Assembly: GCF_003628505.1 (NCBI RefSeq)
Contig: NZ_RBZP01000001.1
Location: forward strand, 558,001 to 622,000
Direction: 5' to 3'
From: Oceanobacillus halophilus
GTDB taxonomy: Bacteria; Bacillota; Bacilli; Bacillales; Amphibacillaceae
Length of the DNA: 64,000 nt
A program made the position numbers and the translations under genes. This document shows, one piece after another, positions 1 through 8,676 of the stretch; positions within the stretch are counted from its first letter, which is position 1; each line of letters starts with the position of its first letter. The notes under the pieces were generated by a model, which saw only the letters and a program-made list of their open reading frames with translations, was not told the DNA's origin and did not search any database.

Positions 1-31
1 AATCTCTCCCATTAATTACTTCAGCTGACAT
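1..31 (-). CDS. folD: FolD, 5' end only (methylenetetrahydrofolate dehydrogenase/cyclohydrolase)
   Basis: The first ten codons read MSAEVINGRD, which matches the usual N-terminus of bacterial FolD (MSAxxINGxx). The rest of the gene lies outside the window. A strong ribosome binding site (AAAGGGG) precedes the ATG. FolD interconverts 5,10-methylene-THF and 10-formyl-THF in the cytoplasm. Its position directly after nusB is the standard Bacillaceae order, which supports the call despite the very short fragment. Confidence 0.8.
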   Translation of the reverse strand, partial: MSAEVINGRD

Positions 32-46
32 CTCTCATTCCCCTTT

Positions 47-427
47 TTATGCAATTATTTTTGATAAGACACCATTAATAAATCTACCAGATTTATCATC
101 ACCAAATTTGTTTCCTAACTCAACTGCCTCATTAATTGTTACATTATTTGGTATATCAGACATGAATTTTATTTCATAAGTAGCAATGCGCAAGATATTT
201 CTTTCAACAGTTGCGATTCGATTTAACGTCCAATTCTCTAAATGTTCCGTTATTGTAGAATCAATCTCTTCTTTATTATCAAAAACACCATTCACAAGCG
301 ACATTAAAAATGAATCAACTTTTTCATCTTCTAAAAAAGTTTCCATTGCTTCTGTTGGACTTACTTGATTAATATCCATTTGGAATAGAATTTGAAATGC
401 TTTTTCTCTTGCTGTATGTCGATTCAT
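47..427 (-). CDS. nusB: Transcription antitermination factor NusB
   Basis: NusB binds boxA RNA together with NusE (ribosomal protein S10) and promotes processive transcription of rRNA operons. The 126-residue protein is all-helical and close to the usual 130 residues. It shows the family signatures: an N-terminal R-x-x-A-F-Q-I-L-F segment (residues 7-15), E-R-N-I-L-R-I-A-x-Y-E-I at 75-86 and I-N-E-A-V-E-L at 98-104, followed by the F-I-N-G-V-L segment near the C-terminus. It lies between yqhY and folD as in B. subtilis. The gap upstream (428-544) holds no recognisable gene. Confidence 0.97.
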   Translation of the reverse strand: MNRHTAREKAFQILFQMDINQVSPTEAMETFLEDEKVDSFLMSLVNGVFDNKEEIDSTITEHLENWTLNRIATVERNILRIATYEIKFMSDIPNNVTINEAVELGNKFGDDKSGRFINGVLSKIIA

Positions 428-544
428 CGGCCCTTAACTCCTTTTAATTCTTCTCTTGAAAATAATAACATGATTGTGTATGTAAAGCTAGAAAGTACGA
501 ACAAATACGATCACTACATATCGGTTAATTATGGGTGAAAGAAA

Positions 545-578
545 AATGAAGGTCCAAGGATAGACCTTGACCTTCATT
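545..578 (-). terminator. Terminator of accB-accC-yqhY
   Basis: A long hairpin (arms 545-559 and 565-578, one bulge) lies directly after the yqhY stop codon. On the minus strand it is followed by a T-rich run (TTTCTTTC), as expected for an intrinsic terminator. It separates the acc operon from nusB. Confidence 0.8.
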
Positions 579-971
579 CTAGTTTTCTTCTGCTTCTTCA
601 TTGTCATCCATATTAATGCCGACTACATGTACATTAACTTCATCCATTTCTAAAGCTGTCATATATTTTAATGACTCGCGAATGTTTGTTTGGATTTTTT
701 GAGCAGCTAGTGGAATGGATACGCCAAAGTTTAGAATGACGTATAAATCAATTGCAACGCCAGTATCAGTTAGCTCCACCCTTACGCCTTTACTGTGTGT
801 TTTCTTACCAAGCCTTTCTACTACACCTGATGCAAAATTCCCTCGCATAGCATAAAGTTCCTCTACCTCAGTTGCCGCAATTCCTGCAATTACTTCAATT
901 ACTTCCGGAGCAATTTCAACTTTCCCTAAAGCAGAATTATCGCTTACTTTTAACAACGGTTGTTCACTCAT
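579..971 (-). CDS. yqhY: Asp23/Gls24 family protein YqhY
   Basis: This is a small (130-residue) Asp23-domain protein that lies in an operon with accB and accC in many Firmicutes. In B. subtilis YqhY has been linked to control of acetyl-CoA carboxylase activity; its loss is poorly tolerated and suppressors arise in acc genes. The conserved core is visible: I-A-P-E-V-I-E-V-I-A at about residues 20-29, and a V-N-V-H-V-V-G-I strand near the end, followed by an acidic tail. An in-frame GTG nine bases upstream exists, but the ATG is better spaced (8 nt) from the GGAG Shine-Dalgarno and was chosen. Confidence 0.93.
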   Translation of the reverse strand: MSEQPLLKVSDNSALGKVEIAPEVIEVIAGIAATEVEELYAMRGNFASGVVERLGKKTHSKGVRVELTDTGVAIDLYVILNFGVSIPLAAQKIQTNIRESLKYMTALEMDEVNVHVVGINMDDNEEAEEN

Positions 972-1011
972 GAATATCACTCCTAAATCGTATTATCCAT
1001 ACGAACTAGTT

Positions 1012-2364
1012 TCATTTCTTAATTATAGGGTTTTCTTCCAAGAAGTTTGTATTAAAGTCTCCCTCTACAAATACTTTATGGTCCATTATTAATCGATGAA
1101 ATGGAACAGTCGTATGAACACCTTCAATGATAAATTCATCCAAAGCACGTTTCATTCTATTAATTGCTTCCTCTCGTGTTGGCGCATAAGTAATAAGCTT
1201 AGCAATCATGGAGTCATAATAAGGTGGAATCTTATAACCCGAATACACTGCTGAATCTACGCGTACTCCAAAACCACCTGGTGCTAAATACATATTGATG
1301 TTACCTGCAGATGGCATGAAGTTCTTGAAAGGATCTTCTGCATTTATCCTGCATTCGATAGCATGTCCCTCAAATTGAATATCCTCTTGACTGATAGATA
1401 GCTCTTCGTTATTTGCTATCTTTATTTGTTCTTTGATTAAGTCAACACCTGTTACCATTTCTGTTACGGGATGTTCCACTTGAATTCTTGTATTCATTTC
1501 CATGAAGTAGAATTCTTTTGTTTTTCGATCAAAGATATATTCTATGGTACCTGCACCAACATAGTTAACTGCTTTTGCTGCTTTTACGGAAGCATCCCCC
1601 ATTTTATTTCTTATCTCTTGTGTTAGTGCTGGGGAAGGAGTTTCTTCTATTAATTTTTGAAGTCGTCTTTGGATAGAACAATCTCTTTCACCTAAGTGTA
1701 CTACATTTCCGTGTGCATCAGCTAATATTTGAATCTCAACATGGCGGAAATCCTCAATGAACTTTTCAATATATACGCCAGGATTACCAAATGCCGTTTC
1801 CGCTTCTTTTTGGGTAACTCGAATTCCTTTAACAAGATCCTCTTCTGTTCTAGCAACACGAATTCCCTTTCCACCACCACCTGCAGTAGCCTTTATGATA
1901 ACTGGAAAGCCTATTTGTTTTGCTACCTGTTTGGCCTCTTCTTCACTCTCAACAATCCCATCTGAACCGGGTACTATCGGAACGTTTGCATTTTTCATCG
2001 TTTCCCTTGCAACATCTTTTATACCCATTTTTTGAATAGCTTCTGGTGTTGGACCAACAAAAGCAATGTTACATGCCTTACATATCTCTGCAAAGTCTGC
2101 ATTTTCAGCTAAAAATCCATAACCTGGATGGATGGCATCGACTTCTGTTAATGTAGCTACACTCATTATATTAGTGAAATTTAAGTAGCTGTCTTTACTC
2201 AATTTGGGACCGATACAGTATGCTTCATCAGCTAATTGAACATGTAAAGCATCTCTATCTGCCTCCGAATAAATCGCTACTGTCTCAATCTCCATCTCCT
2301 TACATGCACGTATGATTCTGACTGCAATTTCTCCTCGATTAGCGATTAGCAGTTTTTTTATCAA
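1012..2364 (-). CDS. accC: Acetyl-CoA carboxylase, biotin carboxylase subunit
   Basis: AccC carboxylates the biotin on AccB with ATP and bicarbonate, the first half-reaction of malonyl-CoA synthesis for fatty acids. The 450-residue protein has the N-terminal domain (A-N-R-G-E-I-A near residue 8), the ATP-grasp glycine loop GGGGKG at 162-167, and the catalytic signature N[11 protein letters not shown] at about 290. The length is normal. The start codon is TTG, nine bases after AAGGGG. It follows accB after 13 bases and is clearly co-transcribed with it. Confidence 0.97.
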   Translation of the reverse strand: MIKKLLIANRGEIAVRIIRACKEMEIETVAIYSEADRDALHVQLADEAYCIGPKLSKDSYLNFTNIMSVATLTEVDAIHPGYGFLAENADFAEICKACNIAFVGPTPEAIQKMGIKDVARETMKNANVPIVPGSDGIVESEEEAKQVAKQIGFPVIIKATAGGGGKGIRVARTEEDLVKGIRVTQKEAETAFGNPGVYIEKFIEDFRHVEIQILADAHGNVVHLGERDCSIQRRLQKLIEETPSPALTQEIRNKMGDASVKAAKAVNYVGAGTIEYIFDRKTKEFYFMEMNTRIQVEHPVTEMVTGVDLIKEQIKIANNEELSISQEDIQFEGHAIECRINAEDPFKNFMPSAGNINMYLAPGGFGVRVDSAVYSGYKIPPYYDSMIAKLITYAPTREEAINRMKRALDEFIIEGVHTTVPFHRLIMDHKVFVEGDFNTNFLEENPIIKK

Positions 2365-2377
2365 TTATTCCAACCCC

Positions 2378-2881
2378 TTACTTTGTCTTCACTCTAAATA
2401 ATGGTTGCCCATACTCTACCAATTCACCATTCTCTACTAAAACTTCCACAATTTCACCCGACACTTCCGCTTCTATTTCATTAAATAGTTTCATTGCTTC
2501 AACAATGCAAACCACCGAATCGTTTTTCACAGTACTTCCTTTTGATACGTATGGATCACTTTCAGGAGATGGTGATGAATAAAATGTTCCAACCATTGGG
2601 GAGACTATTTCATGATCATAGTCTGTAGAAGATTCTTTCTTCACTTCCGTTACTGCTGGCGTTTTATCCTCAGCTTTATCTTCTGTTATTACTGGTTCTG
2701 AAGGAGTAGAAACAATTGGAGTTTCTTTTGAAGGTGCTTGAACTACCTCCTTATGTACTACAGATTCGCTTCCTGTTTTTTTCATAGAAACAGTAGCTCC
2801 GTCTGTCTCATAGGTAAATTCATTAATACTTGATTGGTCAATCAATTTAATAAGTTCTCTAATTTCTTGTACTTTTAACAT
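2378..2881 (-). CDS. accB: Acetyl-CoA carboxylase, biotin carboxyl carrier protein
   Basis: AccB carries biotin between the carboxylase and transcarboxylase subunits. The C-terminal biotinyl domain (about residues 92-167) has the canonical E-A-M-K-L motif, with the biotinylated lysine at residue 131. It is preceded by a flexible linker rich in Pro, Ser, Thr and Glu (residues 45-88). The N-terminal 35 residues form the dimerisation segment usual for Bacillus AccB. It is the first gene of accB-accC-yqhY; accA and accD are encoded elsewhere. Confidence 0.97.
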   Translation of the reverse strand: MLKVQEIRELIKLIDQSSINEFTYETDGATVSMKKTGSESVVHKEVVQAPSKETPIVSTPSEPVITEDKAEDKTPAVTEVKKESSTDYDHEIVSPMVGTFYSSPSPESDPYVSKGSTVKNDSVVCIVEAMKLFNEIEAEVSGEIVEVLVENGELVEYGQPLFRVKTK

Positions 2882-3307
2882 GATGGCACCCCTTTTGAAT
2901 TTTGTGAACTAAAATAATTTTGTGATTTAAAATGAAATTATTATTAGATACTAATAACACCTTCTATCATTTTACTTCAAAATAGACTATCACTTCAAGA
3001 TTAAAATTCAACATGCTATTATAGTTGATATTTATAAAACGATTTCATTTTGATTATATCAATGATCTTGTACAATTACTAATTTCTATTTGATATTTGA
3101 ACTTTACAGAATAATGTTATTTCTCATTTCTTATAAACTGTGGTGGTTTTCTTCCGAAGAGGCTGAGGCGGTGCTCGCAGAAAGCTTTGTATTCCGCCGG
3201 ATCGAATGGTAACACAAAACATTCATAGGTGTAAGCAAGAGCTAAACTACTCTTTATTAAATAAATCCGGAATTTCTATCAATCTTATAAATGAAGTAAC
3301 ATAAAAG
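2882..3307. other. Gene-free gap between accB and spoIIIAH
   Basis: No protein or RNA gene is visible. The accB-proximal half is AT-rich and must hold the acc promoter; I could not pick out a convincing promoter there. The other half holds a GC-rich repeat copy, listed separately. Confidence 0.6.
3143..3215 (-). repeat. GC-rich intergenic repeat, single arm (copy A)
   Basis: This segment aligns base for base with 45740-45812, with roughly 60 identities in 73 positions by eye. Shared blocks include GTGGTTTTCTTCCGA, GGCTGAGGC, GAAAGC and GTATTC. It corresponds to one arm (type 1, reversed) of the larger bipartite elements near 29.5, 36 and 45.5 kb. It appears to be a decayed or solo arm, because no terminal inverted repeat is seen beside it. 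Confidence 0.65.
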
Positions 3308-3346
3308 AAAAAAATCCAGACACTTTTGTTAGCGTCTGGATTTTTC
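3308..3346 (-). terminator. Terminator of the spoIIIA operon
   Basis: A perfect stem (arms around AAAAATCCAGAC and its complement) with an 11-base loop lies 12 bases after the spoIIIAH stop. On the minus strand the stem runs into a T-rich stretch (TTTTTTTCTTTT), which makes a strong intrinsic terminator. Confidence 0.88.
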
Positions 3347-3357
3347 TCTTTTTACTT

Positions 3358-3921
3358 TTAACTGTCAGCTGGTTGAATGACAACATCAACAGTGATGTCA
3401 CCAAATTCATCATATACCATTCTCATAATATTGTTCGCTTCCGTCTCAGACAATTCTTCAGCTTTAACATGTACATGTACTTTTTCATCTTCTGATCGGA
3501 CAAGTACATCCTGGTACTCTGCTGATGAAAGAATTGAATCCTCTAATATTTTCTCTTTCTTGGATGCTTCTTCTAACTCATCAATTTCTTTTAATGCTTC
3601 ATCCTTTTCTTCTGCACTAGCTTCACCTGATGCTACAATACTTTCCAAACGAGATTTTGACATGCTTCTTTCATCTTCCACTTCCATGCGAATCGATGCT
3701 AGTAGTTCATCTCCACCAATATTTGTCATCTCATCAACTTCTGCATCTTCTGCATTCTCATCTGTTCCTTGTGGTTCAGTTGATGCCGTTTCCTCTGTAT
3801 CAGTTTGTCCATTATCGATATAAGCTAAGTCATCATTATCAGGTGAAATCATATAATACACACTTAACACAATCATCAAACTTAACATTGTTAACAACCA
3901 AACTGTTTGTTTCTTTAACAT
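3358..3921 (-). CDS. spoIIIAH: Stage III sporulation protein AH (SpoIIIAH)
   Basis: SpoIIIAH sits in the mother-cell membrane. Its extracytoplasmic YscJ/FliF-like domain binds forespore SpoIIQ across the intermembrane space and so forms the outer part of the feeding-tube channel. The 187 residues comprise one N-terminal membrane helix (about 7-25), an acidic Asp/Glu/Thr-rich linker (about 28-70), a charged helical stretch and a C-terminal ring-building domain (about 105-187). The linker and low-complexity acidic region are typical. It is the last gene of the eight-gene operon. Confidence 0.95.
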   Translation of the reverse strand: MLKKQTVWLLTMLSLMIVLSVYYMISPDNDDLAYIDNGQTDTEETASTEPQGTDENAEDAEVDEMTNIGGDELLASIRMEVEDERSMSKSRLESIVASGEASAEEKDEALKEIDELEEASKKEKILEDSILSSAEYQDVLVRSEDEKVHVHVKAEELSETEANNIMRMVYDEFGDITVDVVIQPADS

Positions 3922-3935
3922 ATTACTTCCTCCCT

Positions 3936-4574
3936 TTAATCACTTTTTGGCATTACAGAGACTCTATGTGTTGGAACATCCAAAACTCGAGATACTGCTT
4001 CTATAATCCATTTTTTTACTGTTGCATGATCTGCCCCCTTAGCTACGACAAATACTCCACTTACATCCGGCCTTTCTGTTTTGACTAATAACGGGACTTC
4101 TTGATCTCCCTGTCTTACAAAAACGACCTGAGTTTCTTCTGTCTGGTCTTCCACTTTTCGTGTGCCACCATTTTGGTCAGTTTCATCGGTAGATTGCTGC
4201 CCTTTAATAATGTTTCTTTCATAAATTTTGACATTAGTAGATGCTAGATTAACCATCACCTCTGCATCGGAAACACCTTGGATCTTATTAAGCATTTCCT
4301 CTAAATCTTCTTCATAGTTTTTTTCAAGTGCATTAACATTGGAGGTTTTCTCATTTTCTTCTGCATTAGCTGCCTGTATATCATGTTGTTTATCAGGTGG
4401 CTCCATTGGCTGATCTAATTCAGTTTCCTCTTTAGATGATGTAAAAAGATTACTCATAAATATCAGGAGTATACCAACCAAACCCAGAATAATAACATAC
4501 CCAGCTTTATTTGTTATACTATTTTCCTGTTCTGAATTTTTTGGTTTAAATAATTTTTCAATGAATCTCTTCAA
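3936..4574 (-). CDS. spoIIIAG: Stage III sporulation protein AG (SpoIIIAG)
   Basis: SpoIIIAG is a membrane protein whose YscJ/FliF-like domain forms a large ring in the channel between mother cell and forespore. The 212 residues include a membrane helix at about 27-45, an acidic linker, and the ring domain with the segment M-L-N-K-I-Q-G-V-S-D-A-E-V-M-V and a C-terminal V-V-A-K-G-A region. The start is a TTG that overlaps the spoIIIAF stop (TTGA), with a GGAGGGAGGG ribosome binding site, so the two genes are translationally coupled. Confidence 0.95.
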   Translation of the reverse strand: MKRFIEKLFKPKNSEQENSITNKAGYVIILGLVGILLIFMSNLFTSSKEETELDQPMEPPDKQHDIQAANAEENEKTSNVNALEKNYEEDLEEMLNKIQGVSDAEVMVNLASTNVKIYERNIIKGQQSTDETDQNGGTRKVEDQTEETQVVFVRQGDQEVPLLVKTERPDVSGVFVVAKGADHATVKKWIIEAVSRVLDVPTHRVSVMPKSD

Positions 4575-5194
4575 GATGGCCCTCCCTCCCAGAAAAGGGT
4601 TATTTCTTTATCTTGCAGTTCCCATGTTTCTTTTAAAAGCTGTGTAATCTGTTCATCATGTCTGTCCTCTTCCTTCACTTCTACTGATTCATCTGTATTA
4701 ATTACAACATCTTCAACTACTCTATCTTCTCCCTCCCCTTCTTCAAAATCCTTTACGTAAACAATGACTTCTTCAAGATCCTCATAAGTCCATTTATCTG
4801 TTTGATTGAATTGAAATGCGATATCTGATATCGTCGCTTGAAATTCTTCTTTAAGAGGATCTTCTGCAATATCTATTAATTGGACAGCCATTTGTTCTAA
4901 AATATATGCATCTTGTGTGCTTTCTATCTCTTTTTTTTGAAATTCGATTAAATTTTCTACAGATTCACTTTCCCCACTCTTCTCATTTACGTGTTGAAAT
5001 GAACGATTCAATGCAGTTTCTATATCAATCTCTAAGACATAAAAAATTGGTTTTAACAAGATGAGAATAAGAATAAGACCAACTACTAATTTGATATATT
5101 TTTTCATAGCTGTTGCTGGTATTAACAAATCTATAACAGTAGCAAGAATAATAAATAATATAATTTGCGTGACCCATTGCACTAAGACATCCAT
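4571..5194 (-). CDS. spoIIIAF: Stage III sporulation protein AF (SpoIIIAF)
   Basis: SpoIIIAF is a membrane component of the SpoIIIA-SpoIIQ complex needed for forespore SigG activity. Two hydrophobic helices lie near the N-terminus (about 7-25 and 33-52), followed by a soluble domain rich in Glu and Asp with a secreted-ring-like fold. Several in-frame start codons exist further upstream inside spoIIIAE. The ATG beginning M-D-V-L-V-Q was chosen because it lies 8 bases after AGGA and gives 207 residues, essentially the B. subtilis length. Confidence 0.93.
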   Translation of the reverse strand: MDVLVQWVTQIILFIILATVIDLLIPATAMKKYIKLVVGLILILILLKPIFYVLEIDIETALNRSFQHVNEKSGESESVENLIEFQKKEIESTQDAYILEQMAVQLIDIAEDPLKEEFQATISDIAFQFNQTDKWTYEDLEEVIVYVKDFEEGEGEDRVVEDVVINTDESVEVKEEDRHDEQITQLLKETWELQDKEITLFWEGGPS

Positions 5195-5204
5195 TTTCAT
5201 CATC

Positions 5205-6380
5205 CTAACGTAATAGCATGGTAAGATTGCTGGCAACAACTATGATGACAATAGCAAGAAAAAACATAATGGAGACAGCTAGAAGACATGCAAGAATAAA
5301 TAATATATAGTTACTGATAGTATTTAATGTCGAGATAACTGGCCCGTCGCCAATTGGCTGTAATACAGCAGCTGCAATCTTATAGATGATCGCGATTGCC
5401 GCAACCTTCAATGCAGGAAACAATGCAATAAATAGAACAATGATTAGCCCAACAACACCAACTGCATTCTTTAATAGTAATGATGCGCTTAAGATTGTAT
5501 CCGTTGCATCGGTAAATGTTCGACCGACTACAGGAATAAAGTTACCAGTAATAAATTTAGTAGTTTTCATTGCCACGCCATCCTGAATGGCGCTAGTTGT
5601 TCCTTGGACAGAGATAACTCCTAAGAATATAGTCAAGAAAATACCTAGAACCCCCATACTGACATTTTTGAATAAATTAGCCAGATGGGTTACTTTATAA
5701 TTTTCACTTAAATTACTAACAATCTTAAGTAGCGCTGATAAAAATAATAATGGTAAAATAAACGTTGATATTAGAACACCACTAAGGTTAATTAGAAAAA
5801 TAATAATTGGATGAAAAAAGGATACCGAAACTACATTGCCGAAAGTTGCCATCAATCCCAGGACTAACGGAAGCAAGGCAATCATAAAGCTGCTCATCGT
5901 ACTTATCGCTTCTTCCACATATGATACAGCCAAATAAAAACTATTTAACGCTAAAAATATAAGAACAATATATACCACAAAATAAGCAATTTTACTCACA
6001 GCTGATTTTTCAAATGCCGTATGCATGGTTTGTAATAAAATGGAAAATAATGTTAGCATGAGTAAGGTACCCAGCAATTTTCCATTCATTATAATCTCAT
6101 GGAATAAGTACTCCACAAACCCCATTAATACGGACTTAATAGAAAAAGAATCCTGATTTTTGATAAATTCATAAATACTTGTCTTTTCTAATTCTGGAAC
6201 ATAGCCACCATATTCATGAACAATTTGATTCCAATAATCTTGTACACCATCCAGAGAGATTTCATCTAATATCGTATCCGTCATATCTACCTGGTCTGTT
6301 TCTGCATATACTGATGCTTGTCCGCAAAAGAGAAAAATAAATGTGAACAAGGTAATTCCTATTTTATTAATTGAATTCAT
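5205..6380 (-). CDS. spoIIIAE: Stage III sporulation protein AE (SpoIIIAE)
   Basis: This is a polytopic membrane protein of 391 residues. It begins with a signal-peptide-like hydrophobic segment (residues 7-25), followed by a short extracytoplasmic region and then about eight hydrophobic helices. SpoIIIAE is considered a possible channel or transporter core of the feeding-tube apparatus. Family features include the central G-L-M-A-T-F-G-N-V segment and the D-G-V-A-M-K-T-T-K-F motif near residue 265. It lies between spoIIIAD and spoIIIAF, with its stop 10 bases before the next start. Confidence 0.95.
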   Translation of the reverse strand: MNSINKIGITLFTFIFLFCGQASVYAETDQVDMTDTILDEISLDGVQDYWNQIVHEYGGYVPELEKTSIYEFIKNQDSFSIKSVLMGFVEYLFHEIIMNGKLLGTLLMLTLFSILLQTMHTAFEKSAVSKIAYFVVYIVLIFLALNSFYLAVSYVEEAISTMSSFMIALLPLVLGLMATFGNVVSVSFFHPIIIFLINLSGVLISTFILPLLFLSALLKIVSNLSENYKVTHLANLFKNVSMGVLGIFLTIFLGVISVQGTTSAIQDGVAMKTTKFITGNFIPVVGRTFTDATDTILSASLLLKNAVGVVGLIIVLFIALFPALKVAAIAIIYKIAAAVLQPIGDGPVISTLNTISNYILFILACLLAVSIMFFLAIVIIVVASNLTMLLR

Positions 6381-6411
6381 TCACAATGATTTCTCCCTTC
6401 ATTAGATATTT

Positions 6412-6804
6412 CTAAACGGATGGTAAAAAACTTACAATTGCTTCGATTACAGCTGTAATGATAGGTACGGCAAGTAAAATAATAAAAATTTTACCTGCAA
6501 GCTCTATGTTTTTGGCAACGGCTCCTAGTCCAGCTTCTTTCGTCAGACTTGCTCCAAGCTCTGCTATATAAGCAATTCCGATTATTTTAAGAATTGTCTC
6601 CATATATAAACCTTCAACATTAGCATTCCTACCAAGTTCTTGTATCATTTCGAAAATAATTCCAATTTGATGAATGATGGCTAAAAAGATAATAATACTG
6701 GTAACGATAATTAGAAAAAATGCAAATGAACTATTTGTATCTTTTAAAATGATATATAAGATGCTGGCAACAATCCCAAGAAGCACAATTTGTAAAATAT
6801 CCAT
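6412..6804 (-). CDS. spoIIIAD: Stage III sporulation protein AD (SpoIIIAD)
   Basis: SpoIIIAD is a 130-residue integral membrane protein with four predicted helices, related to SpoIIIAC. The region A-Y-I-A-E-L-G-A-S-L-T-K-E-A-G (residues about 77-91) is a family hallmark. It is a part of the sporulation-specific export or feeding complex in the mother-cell membrane. The length agrees with the usual 133 residues, and it is packed tightly between spoIIIAC and spoIIIAE. Confidence 0.95.
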   Translation of the reverse strand: MDILQIVLLGIVASILYIILKDTNSSFAFFLIIVTSIIIFLAIIHQIGIIFEMIQELGRNANVEGLYMETILKIIGIAYIAELGASLTKEAGLGAVAKNIELAGKIFIILLAVPIITAVIEAIVSFLPSV

Positions 6805-6816
6805 AGCTACCTGCCC

Positions 6817-7017
6817 CTAGAAAAGAAATACTGATTTAATTTGGTTAAATAAATCAGAAAGTCCATTAATAACAATAACAAGTACAATAATAAATCCGAT
6901 CAGTGTTGCAAATTGTGCAATTTCTTCTTTCCCCATTTGTTTTAAGATGGTATGTATTAATGCTACAATGATTCCAATTCCAGCTATTTGGAATAAAACC
7001 TGTGCATCTGTAAACAT
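6817..7017 (-). CDS. spoIIIAC: Stage III sporulation protein AC (SpoIIIAC)
   Basis: This is a short (66-residue) protein made of two membrane helices (about 10-26 and 36-56) separated by a polar turn with the motif L-K-Q-M-G-K-E-E-I-A. It is typical SpoIIIAC, which in B. subtilis has 68 residues. It belongs to the membrane core of the SpoIIIA complex together with SpoIIIAD. It is spaced 12 bases from the next gene. Confidence 0.94.
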   Translation of the reverse strand: MFTDAQVLFQIAGIGIIVALIHTILKQMGKEEIAQFATLIGFIIVLVIVINGLSDLFNQIKSVFLF

Positions 7018-7035
7018 GGACTATCTCCTTTCCTT

Positions 7036-7548
7036 CTAAATAAGCAGTAACACAATAAACAGTCCAGCCAATACACCTAAACTTTTAGCCATTTTGCTGT
7101 ATCTGTATTGTTCATCTCTTGCATCCTCTAATTCCCTTTCCAAATGAGTAAGGGTAAGCTGAATATGCTTTTGCTGCTGATATAAATCATGCTGACCTAA
7201 TGTTCTGCCAAATTGATAAAGTATTTCTCTTTCAGTAGAACTTAAACTGGAATTCTGCACAAGGTTATCAACTTGTTCTTTCCATATCCGGTAAAAATCA
7301 ATGTTCGTATTCTGTAAACTTTTTCCCAGTTCGTCAAAGAATGATTTTGCAGGTTCTGGAATTTGCCTAGCAATACTTAAAAATGCATCCTTTAGGGGTA
7401 ATTGACTATACACAATCTCCGCCTCCAGTATTTGCAGTGCGTTTTTTAATTGTCGTATCTGCTTTGGACGCTTCGTCAACCGGTTACTCCAGTCAAACCC
7501 TAACCAAGTAGTTGTGCCAATTAATAGAATCGCCCCAATCCACTTCAT
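7036..7548 (-). CDS. spoIIIAB: Stage III sporulation protein AB (SpoIIIAB)
   Basis: SpoIIIAB resembles the GspF/TadC platform proteins of type II secretion and pilus systems and is thought to couple the SpoIIIAA ATPase to the membrane complex. It has a short N-terminal membrane segment (3-17), a helical cytoplasmic domain (Q-L-P-L-K-D-A-F near residue 55) and a C-terminal membrane helix (about 153-170). The 170-residue length is standard. Its ATG overlaps the spoIIIAA stop codon (ATGA), indicating coupled translation. Confidence 0.95.
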   Translation of the reverse strand: MKWIGAILLIGTTTWLGFDWSNRLTKRPKQIRQLKNALQILEAEIVYSQLPLKDAFLSIARQIPEPAKSFFDELGKSLQNTNIDFYRIWKEQVDNLVQNSSLSSTEREILYQFGRTLGQHDLYQQQKHIQLTLTHLERELEDARDEQYRYSKMAKSLGVLAGLFIVLLLI

Positions 7549-8471
7549 ATATGGACATACCCCGATTTCTGTATCATTTGCTTTAGATTTTGATCATAAA
7601 CGTTTCTTATCTGTGAGGGCTCCCTTGTTCGATCTAAAACAATAATTCGTTCAAAAACCCTCTGCTTAAAAACCATTTGTAAGGATGGTCTTCTAATTAG
7701 TTCATTTAAGTCCTTGCCATGAATGGTACAAATGACTGTTACCCCTGTATTAATAGCTTCCATCAACGCAGCTATATCTTTCTCACTGCCAATTTCATCT
7801 ACTACCAATACTTCTGGAGACATGGACCTGACCATCATCATCATTCCATCAGCCTTTGGACAAGCATCCATTACATCTGTTCGATATCCTAAATCATGTT
7901 GAGGAATCCCATTAATGGATCCAGCAATTTCCGATCTTTCATCAATGACCCCGACTTTATGGGCCTGGACATTTTTCCAACCAGTTGCAATGATTCTTGT
8001 AGCATCTCGAATAAGAGTAGTTTTACCTGTCTGAGGAGGTCCGACAATTAGTGTGTTCATATAACTCTTATCGTACATATATGGTAGGATATTTCGGGCA
8101 GCCCCTATTTTCTGTTTGGCAATGCGTATATTAAAAAAAGTAATATATTGCAATGCTTTTACTGATCCATCCGACGTGTTGACTCTTCCAGCAATACCTA
8201 CTCGATGGCCCCCTTCTATCGTTATATAACCTTCTCGCAATTCATCGGTCATCCGGTACAGTGAGAATTCACTTAGTTGGTTGATAATAAATATTCCTTC
8301 TTCTTTACTTGGTTTTAACATCGGTAACCATTCCATTGTTCTATCAAAAATTAGCTCTACCGGCTGAAACAGTCGTATGCGAATCTCTTGCAGAGACCCC
8401 CATCTATCTCCAATTTTGGTCAGTATGGCTTGTCTCATTTCATTGGGAAATAATCGCATAATTTCTTCCAT
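7545..8471 (-). CDS. spoIIIAA: Stage III sporulation protein AA (SpoIIIAA), secretion-type ATPase
   Basis: SpoIIIAA is the ATPase of the feeding-tube apparatus and is related to type II/IV secretion ATPases. Walker A is G-P-P-Q-T-G-K-T-T-L and Walker B is V-L-V-V-D-E-I-G, followed by a T-I-H-G-K region. The open frame extends 75 codons further upstream. The ATG beginning M-E-E-I-M-R was chosen because it follows AGAGGG at good spacing, gives 308 residues (about 307 in B. subtilis), and leaves a SigE-type promoter just upstream. It is the first gene of the operon. Confidence 0.95.
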   Translation of the reverse strand: MEEIMRLFPNEMRQAILTKIGDRWGSLQEIRIRLFQPVELIFDRTMEWLPMLKPSKEEGIFIINQLSEFSLYRMTDELREGYITIEGGHRVGIAGRVNTSDGSVKALQYITFFNIRIAKQKIGAARNILPYMYDKSYMNTLIVGPPQTGKTTLIRDATRIIATGWKNVQAHKVGVIDERSEIAGSINGIPQHDLGYRTDVMDACPKADGMMMMVRSMSPEVLVVDEIGSEKDIAALMEAINTGVTVICTIHGKDLNELIRRPSLQMVFKQRVFERIIVLDRTREPSQIRNVYDQNLKQMIQKSGYVHI

Positions 8472-8505
8472 AGCAGACCCTCTCTTTTTGAGTGTTGTAT
8501 AGTAA

Positions 8506-8533
8506 AATGTATGTTTTCTAGTAAAAATTATGA
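8506..8533 (-). promoter_or_regulatory. SigE-type promoter of spoIIIA
   Basis: On the minus strand TCATAAT (-35, 8527-8533) and CATACATT (-10, 8506-8513) are separated by 13 bases. This closely fits the mother-cell SigE consensus (TCATATT, about 13-14 bases, CATACAAT). It lies about 35 bases before the spoIIIAA start. The spoIIIA operon is known to be SigE-dependent in B. subtilis, so sequence and biology agree. Confidence 0.8.
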
Positions 8534-8620
8534 CTATAGAAGTTTCGATTAAAAATTCCATTTTATATATTTGTATAAAATGAAGCTTATCTTTTATGTA
8601 TGCATTAGCTATGTCACCAA

Positions 8621-8649
8621 ATAAAAAAAGCCCTAGAATATATCTAGGG
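8621..8649 (-). terminator. Terminator between the 99-residue gene and spoIIIA
   Basis: The hairpin CCCTAGA / TCTAGGG has a five-base loop. On the minus strand it is followed by CTTTTTTTAT. It ends transcription of the small gene upstream and so isolates the spoIIIA operon from constitutive read-through. Confidence 0.8.
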
Positions 8650-8676
8650 TAAGTGGGTCTATTAGAATAAATCTGC

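Noticed and set aside
1729-2035. Plus-strand frames antisense to accC
   Set aside because: Shadow frames of a highly conserved coding region; no start signals.
2945-2961. Palindrome TTATTAGATACTAATAA upstream of accB as a FapR site
   Set aside because: FapR half sites are separated by a spacer; here the halves are fused, so the match to the consensus is only partial.
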